This document shows, piece by piece, positions 1 through 6,382 of a stretch of 10,079 bases of DNA. The first letter of the stretch is position 1; the number at the start of each line of letters is the position of its first letter. Source of the DNA: Candidatus Krumholzibacteriia bacterium (GTDB taxonomy: Bacteria > Krumholzibacteriota > Krumholzibacteriia > LZORAL124-64-63); assembly GCA_030643455.1 (NCBI GenBank), contig DAOWLV010000075.1, positions 1 to 10,079 on the forward strand, in the 5' to 3' direction. A model generated the notes under the pieces. It did no database searches, was not told where the DNA came from, and saw only the letters and a program-made list of their open reading frames with translations. The translations under genes and the position numbers were made by a program.

Positions 1-1
1 G

Positions 2-1711
2 CATCTGATCGAGAAGATCCGCGATTCCGTCATCGGCGACGACCGGGCCCTCGACGGTCCCTACGGACCGCGCCGGATGACCTATGCCGATTACACGGCC
101 AGCGGCCGCTCGCTGGAGTTCATCGAGGATTTCATCCGGGAAGAAGTGCTGCCCCTTTACGCCAATACCCACACCGAAACTTCCAGCACCGGGCTTCAGA
201 CCACCCGTTTTCGCGAAGATGCCCGGCGGATCATCCTGGAATCCGTGGGAGGCGAGGAAGAGGACGTGGTGATCTTCTGCGGGTCCGGGGCGACCGGGGC
301 GATCAACAAGCTGATCGAGATTTTGAACCTGCGCCTGGCCAGCGATCTGGACGAAGAGTTCCAGCTGTCCCGGCACATTCCAGCTGAACAGCGACCTGTG
401 GTTTTCATCGGGCCCTACGAGCACCATTCCAATGAACTGCCCTGGCGCGAGTCCATCGCCGACGTCGTGGTCATCGCCGAAGACGAGGACGGCCTCATCG
501 ACCAGGCCCAGCTCGAGATGGAGCTGGTCAAATACGCGGACCGGGCCCTGAAGATCGGCAGCTTCTCGGCGGCCAGCAACGTGACGGGCATCGTTTCGGA
601 TACCGCGGGTATCTCGCGTCTGCTTCACACCCACCAGGCCCTGGCATTCTGGGATTTTGCCGCGGCGGCGCCCTACGTGAAGATCGAGATGAATCCCCAT
701 GAAGGACCAAACCAGGGAGACCTTTCCTACAAGGACGCACTATTCATCTCGCCCCATAAATTTGTCGGCGGCCCCGGCACGCCGGGTGTCCTGGTGGTCA
801 AGCGCCGGCTGATCACCAACCGGGTGCCGACGGTGCCCGGTGGGGGCACCGTGTCGTACGTCAGTCCCGATGGGCACTCCTATCTGGAGGATCCGGCCCA
901 CCGCGAAGAAGGCGGTACGCCGGCCATCATCGGGGCCATTCGGGCCGGGCTCGTGTTTCACCTGAAAAACGCCGTGGGCGAAGAGAACATCGAGCGGCTC
1001 GAACACGAATTCGTGAAACGAACCATCGACGCCTGGGCTCCGAACCCAAACATCGAGGTGCTGGGCAATCTCGGCGCCCAGCGGCTTTCCATCGTGTCGT
1101 TCGTGATCCGGCGGGGTGAGAAGATCCTGCACCACAACTTCGTGGTGGCCCTGCTCAACGACCTGTTCGGCATCCAGGCGCGCGGCGGCTGTTCGTGCGC
1201 CGGGCCCTACGGCCACCGCCTGCTGGGGATCGACCTGGCCCGAAGCATGAAGTTTCACGAGGCCATCGAAAACGGTTCGGAGGGCATCAAACCCGGTTGG
1301 GTGCGGGTGAACCTGAACTATTTCATTTCCGATATCGTATTCCGGTTCATCATCGATGCGGTGGATTTCATCGCCCGCGAAGGGTGGCGGCTGCTGGCCC
1401 ATTACGACTTCGATACCGTGACGGGCATCTGGCGCCACCGCAAGGGGTTGTCTGGCGGGGGGCTCAGCCTCGACGACATCACCTATTGTTCCGGCAAGAT
1501 GCAGTATCGGTCCCACCACCACACCGAACCCGAAAGCGCCTTCGCCGAGTACCTCGAGGACGCCGAACGGATCGTCATGGATCTGGCCGAACTGGCCGGC
1601 CAATCGGGCTCTTCGGGCGGGGTCACGCCTGAAGCTGCTCAGACAGCGCTCGATGACGAATTGGAACCGTTGCGGTGGTTCCCGTTGCCGGGGGAGGGGA
1701 TCGAGACTTGA
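2..1711 (+). CDS. class V aminotransferase (cysteine desulfurase/selenocysteine lyase-like), 5' end outside window
   Basis: PLP-dependent fold-type I enzyme of the class V aminotransferase family, probably cytosolic; the substrate is not identifiable. The frame is open from base 2, and the 25 codons before the Met at 77 look coding (they include DGPYGPRR), so that Met is internal and the true start lies upstream. Counting from the Met at 77: a cofactor-phosphate loop GSGATGA (69-75), PYEHHSNELPW (113-123) with the His that usually stacks on PLP, the Asp of WDFAAAAPY (D193), the Schiff-base Lys in SPHKF (K228), and a Cys-rich loop GGCSCAGPYG with C372 and C374. A Cys in this region is the persulfide-forming residue in cysteine desulfurases, so desulfurase or lyase activity is possible but inferred. 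A C-terminal extension of roughly 100 residues makes it longer than IscS or SufS. The lipoprotein array starts 31 nt downstream with no visible terminator between. Confidence 0.88.
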   Translation, partial: HLIEKIRDSVIGDDRALDGPYGPRRMTYADYTASGRSLEFIEDFIREEVLPLYANTHTETSSTGLQTTRFREDARRIILESVGGEEEDVVIFCGSGATGAINKLIEILNLRLASDLDEEFQLSRHIPAEQRPVVFIGPYEHHSNELPWRESIADVVVIAEDEDGLIDQAQLEMELVKYADRALKIGSFSAASNVTGIVSDTAGISRLLHTHQALAFWDFAAAAPYVKIEMNPHEGPNQGDLSYKDALFISPHKFVGGPGTPGVLVVKRRLITNRVPTVPGGGTVSYVSPDGHSYLEDPAHREEGGTPAIIGAIRAGLVFHLKNAVGEENIERLEHEFVKRTIDAWAPNPNIEVLGNLGAQRLSIVSFVIRRGEKILHHNFVVALLNDLFGIQARGGCSCAGPYGHRLLGIDLARSMKFHEAIENGSEGIKPGWVRVNLNYFISDIVFRFIIDAVDFIAREGWRLLAHYDFDTVTGIWRHRKGLSGGGLSLDDITYCSGKMQYRSHHHTEPESAFAEYLEDAERIVMDLAELAGQSGSSGGVTPEAAQTALDDELEPLRWFPLPGEGIET

Positions 1712-1730
1712 CCGTGTTTTGCATCAACCC

Positions 1731-1745
1731 AGGAGAAGCAATGTG
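1731..1745 (+). promoter_or_regulatory. ribosome binding site that selects a GTG start
   Basis: AGGAG at 1731-1735 stands 7 nt before GTG 1743-1745. An ATG at 1741 overlaps it but is followed directly by TGA, so the GTG is the usable start of the first lipoprotein. Reading from further upstream would put arginine-rich non-signal sequence in front of the signal peptide. Confidence 0.75.
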
Positions 1746-2408
1746 AATCAATCGATCAACAACCGTGTCTTCCTGATGTTGGCGGTGGTGGCCTTGGCAG
1801 CAATGATGATCCTGGCCGGATGCAGCGACGACGACGACCCGGTGAAGGTGGTGCCTGATCCTCCCATTGGAGCGGGGTCGCCCGATGAACTGGTGGCTCA
1901 ATTCCTGGCAGCTTATGGAGCCATGGACCTGGACAATTACCTGGCTCTTCTGGACCCGGAATTCCTGATGGTTTTGGGGGAAGATACCATCGACGATTTT
2001 CCCGATGTGGGCACGACCCTGGATTTCACCGAAGAAGAGCGGATCCATCAGCGCATGTTTTCAGGCGAATCGGTCACCGATCCCAATGGTGATTTCGTTC
2101 CGGGTGTGCAGACCATTTTTTTCAGTAGATTCACGGCGCTGGCTGCCTGGTCCCCGTCCGATGACCCGGATCGGTTTCCGGAAACTGTATGGGCCTCCTA
2201 CCAGGTGGAAATCCATTTCGATCGGGGTCAGCAATTTTCGACGTTGAGGGTGATCGGAATGGTGAAAATCTACGCCAAGGCCCATGATGTCATGGTAGAC
2301 GGCGAAGAAAAAACCTATTACCTGATGGCCGGCATGGTGGATTTGACAGGTTTCGGAAAAGGCGTGGAAGTAGAATCGTGGGGCAGCGTGAAAGCGTTGT
2401 TTCGTTGA
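1743..2408 (+). CDS. lipoprotein 1 of the paralogous array, single NTF2-like domain (inferred)
   Basis: Predicted exported lipoprotein of 221 residues, function unknown. A GTG start is chosen from the AGGAG 7 nt upstream. The N-terminus has a short polar region, a hydrophobic stretch (about residues 9-24) and the lipobox LAGC with lipidated C27. Ser at +2 argues for outer-membrane sorting by the E. coli rule. An acidic tether (SDDDDPVKVV) follows. The domain, about residues 45-221, carries the signatures shared by the array: DELVAQFLAAYGAMD, LLDPEF, EEERIHQRMFSGE, DPNGDFVPG, FDRGQQFSTL, YYLMAGMVDL and the terminal WGSVKALFR. The helix-helix-then-strands pattern suggests an NTF2/SnoaL-like alpha+beta fold, which is inference. 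It is the closest relative of the next gene, with clearly more than half of residues identical. It may be co-transcribed with the aminotransferase or use a promoter inside that gene. Confidence 0.85.
   Translation: MNQSINNRVFLMLAVVALAAMMILAGCSDDDDPVKVVPDPPIGAGSPDELVAQFLAAYGAMDLDNYLALLDPEFLMVLGEDTIDDFPDVGTTLDFTEEERIHQRMFSGESVTDPNGDFVPGVQTIFFSRFTALAAWSPSDDPDRFPETVWASYQVEIHFDRGQQFSTLRVIGMVKIYAKAHDVMVDGEEKTYYLMAGMVDLTGFGKGVEVESWGSVKALFR
2009..2084 (+). repeat. duplicated block, copy A (pairs with 2711-2786)
   Basis: These 76 nt match 2711-2786 with two mismatches; the first 45 nt (2009-2053) are identical. They encode GTTLDFTEEERIHQRMFSGE and the start of the following loop. A second matching block, 1785-1855 against 2481-2551 (71 nt, four mismatches), covers the signal peptide and acidic tether. 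Spacing between copies is about 700 nt, one gene unit. Confidence 0.9.
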
Positions 2409-2426
2409 GATTACAGAAGGGATGTG

Positions 2427-3110
2427 ATGGTGATGATGACGGTCATGAACAAGGAAATCAAACTCGTCACCCTGATGGTGGTGGTGGCCTTGGCGGGAAT
2501 GATGATCCTGGCCGGCTGCAGCGACGATGACGACCCGGTGAAGGTGGTGCCCGAGCCCAATCCACCCACCGCGCCCGAGACGGCCGATGAATTGATGACC
2601 CAGTTCCAGGCGGCTTATCAGGCCATGGATGTGGACCATTACCTGGCCCTTCTGGACCCGGAATTCCTGATGGTCCTGCAGGAAGATACCCTCGACCATT
2701 TCCCCGAAATGGGCACGACCCTGGATTTCACCGAAGAAGAGCGGATCCATCAGCGGATGTTTTCCGGCGAATCGGTCACCGATCCCCAAGGGATGTTCGT
2801 TCCGGCCATGCAAACCATTGGATTCCTGGTTTTCAATGCCCTGGACGGCTGGTCCGCGGCGGATGACCTGGGCCAATTCCCGGGCACCGAGTGGGCACCC
2901 TTCATGGTGGAAATCATTTTCGACCGGGGCCAGGAATATTCGACCTTGATTTTGGATGGCGTGGTGAAGATCTACGTCAGGACCCATGAGGAAATCATCC
3001 ACGGCAAGGAAACAACCCATTGTCTGATGGCCGGCATGGTGGATTTTACAGGAACCGGAAAACCTGTGGATCCAATTCCCTGGGGTAGTGTAAAAGCCCT
3101 ATATCGATGA
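2427..3110 (+). CDS. lipoprotein 2 of the paralogous array, single NTF2-like domain (inferred)
   Basis: Predicted exported lipoprotein of 227 residues from ATG 2427, function unknown. Several in-frame starts lie close together (GTG 2424, ATG 2427, 2433, 2436, 2445). AGAAGG at 2415-2420 is best spaced for 2427, while 2433 remains possible. The signal has a hydrophobic core and lipobox LAGC (C31), Ser at +2, then the tether SDDDDPVKVVPEP. The domain (about 50-227) repeats the family motifs: ADELMTQFQAAYQAMD, LLDPEFLMVL, EEERIHQRMFSGES, IFDRGQEYSTL, LMAGMVDF and terminal WGSVKALYR. The usual YY before the last strand motif is HC here. It begins 18 nt after the previous stop, so both are probably on one mRNA. 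DNA-level identity blocks with the upstream gene mark it as a recent tandem duplicate. Confidence 0.85.
   Translation: MVMMTVMNKEIKLVTLMVVVALAGMMILAGCSDDDDPVKVVPEPNPPTAPETADELMTQFQAAYQAMDVDHYLALLDPEFLMVLQEDTLDHFPEMGTTLDFTEEERIHQRMFSGESVTDPQGMFVPAMQTIGFLVFNALDGWSAADDLGQFPGTEWAPFMVEIIFDRGQEYSTLILDGVVKIYVRTHEEIIHGKETTHCLMAGMVDFTGTGKPVDPIPWGSVKALYR
2711..2786 (+). repeat. duplicated block, copy B (pairs with 2009-2084)
   Basis: Second copy of the 76-nt block inside the tandem lipoprotein pair, offset by 702 nt. Synonymous and non-synonymous positions are both conserved here, whereas flanking parts of the two genes have drifted. This suggests either a recent duplication or local gene conversion. 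Confidence 0.9.
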
Positions 3111-3129
3111 TATTACAGAAGGTGTTTGA

Positions 3130-3813
3130 ATGTTGGTCATGGACAATAAAATGAGTGCACGGCTGGCCGCCTTGATGTTCGCGGTCCTGCTGATCGCCTC
3201 CGGCTGCAGCGATGAAGAGGAGAGCCTCCTGACACCCCGGACGGTGGACAATATTCCCGACTCATCCTTGCTCTTTCCCGACACGCCCGAACAGCTGATG
3301 GCCAATTTCCAGACAATCTACGAAACCATGGATGTGGACGAGTACAGACTCATCCTGGACCCGGCCTTCGAGACCATCCTGCAGGATGCCACACTGGATG
3401 ATTTTCCAGGTGTGGGCATTACTCTGGACGTGGCCGAGGAGAACCACCTCCACGAACGGATGTTTCTGGGCGAGCCTCTCCAGGATGCCAATGGGGAATT
3501 ACTTCCCGCGATTTTCCAGTTCACCATGGCCAGGTTCCAGCCCGTGGTCGACTGGGGAGAATCTCTTCCATCCGACCCCATCCCCAACACCCTTTCGGCC
3601 ATGTACGACGTGGAAATCCTGGTGGGCCGGGGCCAGGAATTTTCATCCCTTATGGTAAGGGGATCGATCCGGTTCTACGTGACCACGGCCGAAGGGAGGC
3701 TGAACGGTGAGCCCAAGACCTATTACCGGTTGGTTGGCCAGCTGGATTTGACCCAAGACAACAAGGCTGTTTGGTTAACACCCTGGGGCTCCCTCAAGGC
3801 CTGGTTTCATTGA
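3130..3813 (+). CDS. lipoprotein 3 of the paralogous array, single NTF2-like domain (inferred)
   Basis: Predicted exported lipoprotein of 227 residues, function unknown. ATG 3130 is chosen because AGAAGG (3117-3122) lies 7 nt upstream; ATG 3139 and 3151 are alternatives that keep the signal. A hydrophobic stretch leads to the lipobox IASGC (C26), then SDEEESLLTP in place of the DDDD tether of its neighbours. The domain (about 50-227) has PEQLMANFQTIYETMDVDEY, LDPAF, ENHLHERMFLGE, VGRGQEFSSL, YYRLVGQLDL and terminal WGSLKAWFH. Its N-terminal domain half resembles the second domain of the next gene and the last lipoprotein more than the first two copies. The leader TTACAGAAGG (3113-3122) is identical to that of the preceding gene (2411-2420), so leaders were copied with the genes. 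The 3' end has a decayed copy at 5355-5481. Confidence 0.84.
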   Translation: MLVMDNKMSARLAALMFAVLLIASGCSDEEESLLTPRTVDNIPDSSLLFPDTPEQLMANFQTIYETMDVDEYRLILDPAFETILQDATLDDFPGVGITLDVAEENHLHERMFLGEPLQDANGELLPAIFQFTMARFQPVVDWGESLPSDPIPNTLSAMYDVEILVGRGQEFSSLMVRGSIRFYVTTAEGRLNGEPKTYYRLVGQLDLTQDNKAVWLTPWGSLKAWFH

Positions 3814-3836
3814 TCATCGAACAAGGGAAAAACTGC

Positions 3837-5330
3837 ATGTCCAGATATCCAAGCATCCTGGTACCGCTGGCGGCCATGATCATTTTGGCATGCCTGTTCC
3901 TGGTATCAGGCTGCAGCGAAGATGACCCGGTGACTCCGGCACCCCTTCCTGAAGCAGGCTACCTGGCCACCTCGCCCGACTCGCTCATGGCCCTGTGGCA
4001 GACGGCCCTGACGACCCTGGACAGCACCATGTACCGCGACATGTACGATCCGGATTTCAAATTCCATTTCAGCGACGGCGACCTGAGTGAATTCCAACTT
4101 CTAACCGACTACATGACACGCGATGAAACGGTTCAGACCGGCTGGAACATATTCTCGGGACAGGACATCACCAACTGGCAGGGCGTCAACGTTTTTGCCG
4201 TGGCCCGCATCATTTTCCATGAGATGACACAGGTGACCGATTGGGAGGTCGTGGCCGCGGGATCGGCCCCTTCCGTCGCGAACGCCCGTTTCACCATTCA
4301 GATGGCTGTGGAACGGGGCTTCGGGGTCCCGACCATCTCCGCGACCGGTTCCTACGATTTTTTTGCCGTGGCCCGCGATACCATCCTGGAGAACGGAACA
4401 GCCACCCAGTATTACCGCCTTATAAACATGGAAACGGTTAATCCCGGCAAGACCGACAAGGTGATCCACACATGGGGCGGAGTGCACCTGACCTACATGA
4501 CCGACGAGGCCCCGCATGCGGCCCTTTATGTCACCGATATCGGCGGGTCGCCCCTGCCGGTGTACATGTGCGACGCTACCGGATCCATCGATACCGACAG
4601 CGGCCTGCATCCGGCGCCCTACCGTTGGCAGTTCGAGGGTGGGGGCGCCTGGAACTGGACGGACTGGATGGAGGATCCGACCATCACCCATTCCTATCCC
4701 ACGACCGGCGATTACACCATCACCGTCCAGGTCCGTGACCGGTGGGGATTGACCGATACGGCCGAGCATGACGTCTCGCTCAGGCTACCCTTCCCCGATT
4801 CACCCGACAAGTTGATGGCGAATTTCCAGACGATCTACGAGTTCATGGATGTCCGCGCGTACTTCGAGATCATGCATCCGGATTTCCTGACCATCCTGCA
4901 GCAGGACACAATCGACGAGTTCCCGGATGTCGGCACCACCCTCAACGTGCACCAGGAGGGTTGGATCCATTTGCGGATGTTCTCGGGGGTGGCTGTGGAA
5001 GACCCCAACGGGGATTTCGTGCCCGGCCTCAGCGGCATTGCCTTCAGCAGGTTTCGGGCACTGGATGCCTGGACCGAATCACCCGGGGAGGACATTTTCC
5101 CCAACACCGAGTGGGCTCCCTACGAGGTGGAATTCCTGTTCGACCGCGGTCAGGAATTCTCGACCCTGAGCGTCACGGGCACGATCAAGTTTTACGTGAC
5201 CAGCCGGGACTCCCTGCACGAGGGCGCCATCAAGCCTTATTACCAGATGATCGGACAGGTGGACCTTACCGATGGATTCAAATCTGTCGAGAATAGCATC
5301 TGGGGCAGCGTCAAGGCCTTATGGCGATAG
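3837..5330 (+). CDS. lipoprotein 4: two NTF2-like domains flanking a PKD-like domain
   Basis: Predicted exported lipoprotein of 497 residues. ATG 3837 is preceded by AAGGG (3823-3827) at 9 nt; the open frame upstream of it overlaps the previous gene and is not used. Lipobox LVSGC (C26), Ser at +2, tether SEDDPVTPAP. Domain 1 (about 46-222) is a divergent family member: LMALWQTALTTLD, YDPDFKFHF, GWNIFSGQD, YYRLINMETV and WGGVHLTYM. A PKD-like segment (about 223-315) shows PYRWQFEGGG, THSYPTTGDYTITVQVRD and GLTDT, typical of the Ig-like beta fold of secreted proteins. Domain 2 (about 318-497) is close to the other array members: PDKLMANFQTIYEFMD, MHPDFLTIL, FDRGQEFSTL, YYQMIGQVDL and terminal WGSVKALWR. 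Two-domain fusion around a PKD spacer suggests a surface protein with two related modules; ligand or activity is unknown. It starts 23 nt after lipoprotein 3. Confidence 0.85.
   Translation: MSRYPSILVPLAAMIILACLFLVSGCSEDDPVTPAPLPEAGYLATSPDSLMALWQTALTTLDSTMYRDMYDPDFKFHFSDGDLSEFQLLTDYMTRDETVQTGWNIFSGQDITNWQGVNVFAVARIIFHEMTQVTDWEVVAAGSAPSVANARFTIQMAVERGFGVPTISATGSYDFFAVARDTILENGTATQYYRLINMETVNPGKTDKVIHTWGGVHLTYMTDEAPHAALYVTDIGGSPLPVYMCDATGSIDTDSGLHPAPYRWQFEGGGAWNWTDWMEDPTITHSYPTTGDYTITVQVRDRWGLTDTAEHDVSLRLPFPDSPDKLMANFQTIYEFMDVRAYFEIMHPDFLTILQQDTIDEFPDVGTTLNVHQEGWIHLRMFSGVAVEDPNGDFVPGLSGIAFSRFRALDAWTESPGEDIFPNTEWAPYEVEFLFDRGQEFSTLSVTGTIKFYVTSRDSLHEGAIKPYYQMIGQVDLTDGFKSVENSIWGSVKALWR
4871..4901 (+). 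repeat. 31-nt identical segment, copy A (pairs with 5828-5858)
   Basis: Identical at all 31 positions to 5828-5858. It encodes MHPDFLTILQ at the end of the second helix region in domain 2 of lipoprotein 4 and in lipoprotein 5. It is one of several near-identical patches tying these two genes together. Confidence 0.85.
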
Positions 5331-5354
5331 CAGGCGCCCGAAATGCCAGATCAG

Positions 5355-5481
5355 GGCCCAAGGAAGGCTGAGCGGTAAATCCAAGACCAAATTTCGCTTG
5401 GTTGGCCAACTGAATTTGACCTATACTTACAAAAATACCAGAGAGGTAGCCTGGGGTTCTCTCAAGGCTAGGGATCGTCCA
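5355..5481 (+). pseudogene. relic of the 3' end of a lipoprotein-3-like gene
   Basis: The spacer between lipoproteins 4 and 5 is not empty. 5355-5481 aligns without gaps to 3687-3813, the last 127 nt of lipoprotein 3. Translated from 5362 it gives GRLSGKSKTKFRLVGQLNLT, then an altered stretch, then WGSLKA; 20 of 36 residues match lipoprotein 3. There is no signal peptide, no lipobox and no start with a ribosome binding site. The ancestral stop position (TGA 3811-3813) reads CCA at 5479-5481, so the frame runs on to TGA 5506-5508 and overlaps the next start. Similarity continues past the former stop into the ribosome-binding region of the following gene, matching the leader of lipoprotein 4. 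This indicates an ancestral pair (lipoprotein 3 plus 4) duplicated as a block, after which the first copy was nearly erased. Confidence 0.8.
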
Positions 5482-5504
5482 TCAATCAACAAGGAAGTTG
5501 TACC

Positions 5505-6287
5505 ATGACCAAATTCACAAACAGCCTGGCGACTGTGGCCGTCCTCGTCATTGTGGGAAGTCTGTTCCTGATGACCGGCTGCAGCAGCGACGACGATCCT
5601 GTGACTCCCGTTCCGCTGACCGAGGCGGATTCCCCCTACGTCCCGACCGAAATGGACATCGCCCTGTGGGAAACGGTTCTCCAGCTGGATGACCTGTGGC
5701 GGGAGACCGATACCATCGAGTATAATCTCCGAACCACCAAATTGCCTTTCCCCGACACGGCCGATCAGTTGATGGAGAACTTCCAGGCCATCTACGAGAC
5801 CATGGACGTGGGCGAGTACGTCAAGCTCATGCATCCGGATTTCCTGACCATCCTGCAGGAAGAGACAATCAACGAATTCCCGGATGTCGGCACCACTCTC
5901 GACGTGCTCGAGGAGCAGCAGATCCACAAGCACATGTTCTCCAGGAATTCCATGACCGACCCCAACGGGGATTTCGTACCCGGCGTGGACGGCATCTCCT
6001 TCCTCCGGCTCCAGGCGCTGGACGCCTGGCAAATATCGCCGGATGACGACATCATCCCCAACACCGAGTGGGCTCCCTTCGAGGTGGAATTCCAGTTCGA
6101 CCGCGGCCAGGAATATTCGACCCTGAACGTCGAAGGTGTGATCAAGTTCTACGTGACCAGCGTGGAATTTCAGTTCCAGAGTGTCGACATGCAGTTCTAC
6201 CAGATGATCGGACAGGTGGACCTGACGAACAGTGTCAAGGCCTCCGAGGGGACCAGCTGGGGAACCGTCAAGGCCCTGTACCGCTGA
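5505..6287 (+). CDS. lipoprotein 5: single NTF2-like domain after a collapsed N-terminal region
   Basis: Predicted exported lipoprotein of 260 residues. ATG 5505 has AAGGA (5491-5495) 9 nt upstream. Lipobox LMTGC (C26), Ser at +2, tether SSDDDPVTPVPLTEAD, closely matching lipoprotein 4. Residues 52-79 look like a join: ALWETVLQLDD resembles the first helix of domain 1 of lipoprotein 4 (ALWQTALTTLD), and WRETDTIEYNLR resembles the last strand of its PKD segment (WGLTDTAEHDVSLR). The complete domain (about 80-260) then follows, beginning LPFPDTADQLMENFQAIYE, with MHPDFLTIL, FDRGQEYSTL, FYQMIGQVDL and terminal WGTVKALYR. It therefore reads as an internally shortened relative of lipoprotein 4 that stayed in frame. 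It is the last gene before the terminator at 6317. Confidence 0.85.
   Translation: MTKFTNSLATVAVLVIVGSLFLMTGCSSDDDPVTPVPLTEADSPYVPTEMDIALWETVLQLDDLWRETDTIEYNLRTTKLPFPDTADQLMENFQAIYETMDVGEYVKLMHPDFLTILQEETINEFPDVGTTLDVLEEQQIHKHMFSRNSMTDPNGDFVPGVDGISFLRLQALDAWQISPDDDIIPNTEWAPFEVEFQFDRGQEYSTLNVEGVIKFYVTSVEFQFQSVDMQFYQMIGQVDLTNSVKASEGTSWGTVKALYR
5828..5858 (+). repeat. 31-nt identical segment, copy B (pairs with 4871-4901)
   Basis: Second copy of the 31-nt identity block, 957 nt after the first. It lies in the complete domain of lipoprotein 5. Confidence 0.85.
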
Positions 6288-6316
6288 TATTGAATGGCTT
6301 TGTCAAGCCCTCTTGA

Positions 6317-6348
6317 GGGGACCCGGGATAACCCGGGTCCCCACTTTT
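6317..6348 (+). terminator. intrinsic terminator closing the lipoprotein array
   Basis: A perfect 11-bp stem, GGGGACCCGGG (6317-6327) with CCCGGGTCCCC (6332-6342), has loop ATAA and is followed by ACTTTT (6343-6348). It begins 29 nt after the stop of lipoprotein 5. No T-tract is present on the opposite side, so it should act mainly on plus-strand transcripts. It may still hinder read-through from the convergent methyltransferase gene. Confidence 0.88.
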
Positions 6349-6382
6349 CCAGTTGTAGAGATTATCGCCGGCGAAGAGATCG

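Noticed and set aside
740..1603. Minus-strand open frame opposite the aminotransferase
   Set aside because: A shadow of a GC-rich gene. The sense strand carries the clear PLP motifs and this frame has none.
2422..2450. GATGGTGATGATGACGGTCATG-like simple repeat at the start of lipoprotein 2
   Set aside because: Too short and irregular for a phase-variation tract; it only produces several alternative start codons.
2061..3020. Long minus-strand open frame (319 codons) across lipoproteins 1 and 2, with a similar frame at 1623-2048
   Set aside because: Antisense to two well-supported genes. Its internal repetition only mirrors the sense-strand duplication, and the translation is His/Gln-rich with no recognisable motif.
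3771..3836. N-terminal extension of lipoprotein 4
   Set aside because: It overlaps the end of lipoprotein 3 and would bury the signal peptide. ATG 3837 has its own ribosome binding site.
5721..5726. TATAAT hexamer inside lipoprotein 5
   Set aside because: It lies within the coding sequence at the deletion join, encodes Tyr-Asn, and has no -35 partner I could support or gene start just downstream.
6303..6316. Small inverted repeat TCAAG/CTTGA before the terminator
   Set aside because: Only 5 bp and no T-tract; not enough to call a second terminator for the minus strand.
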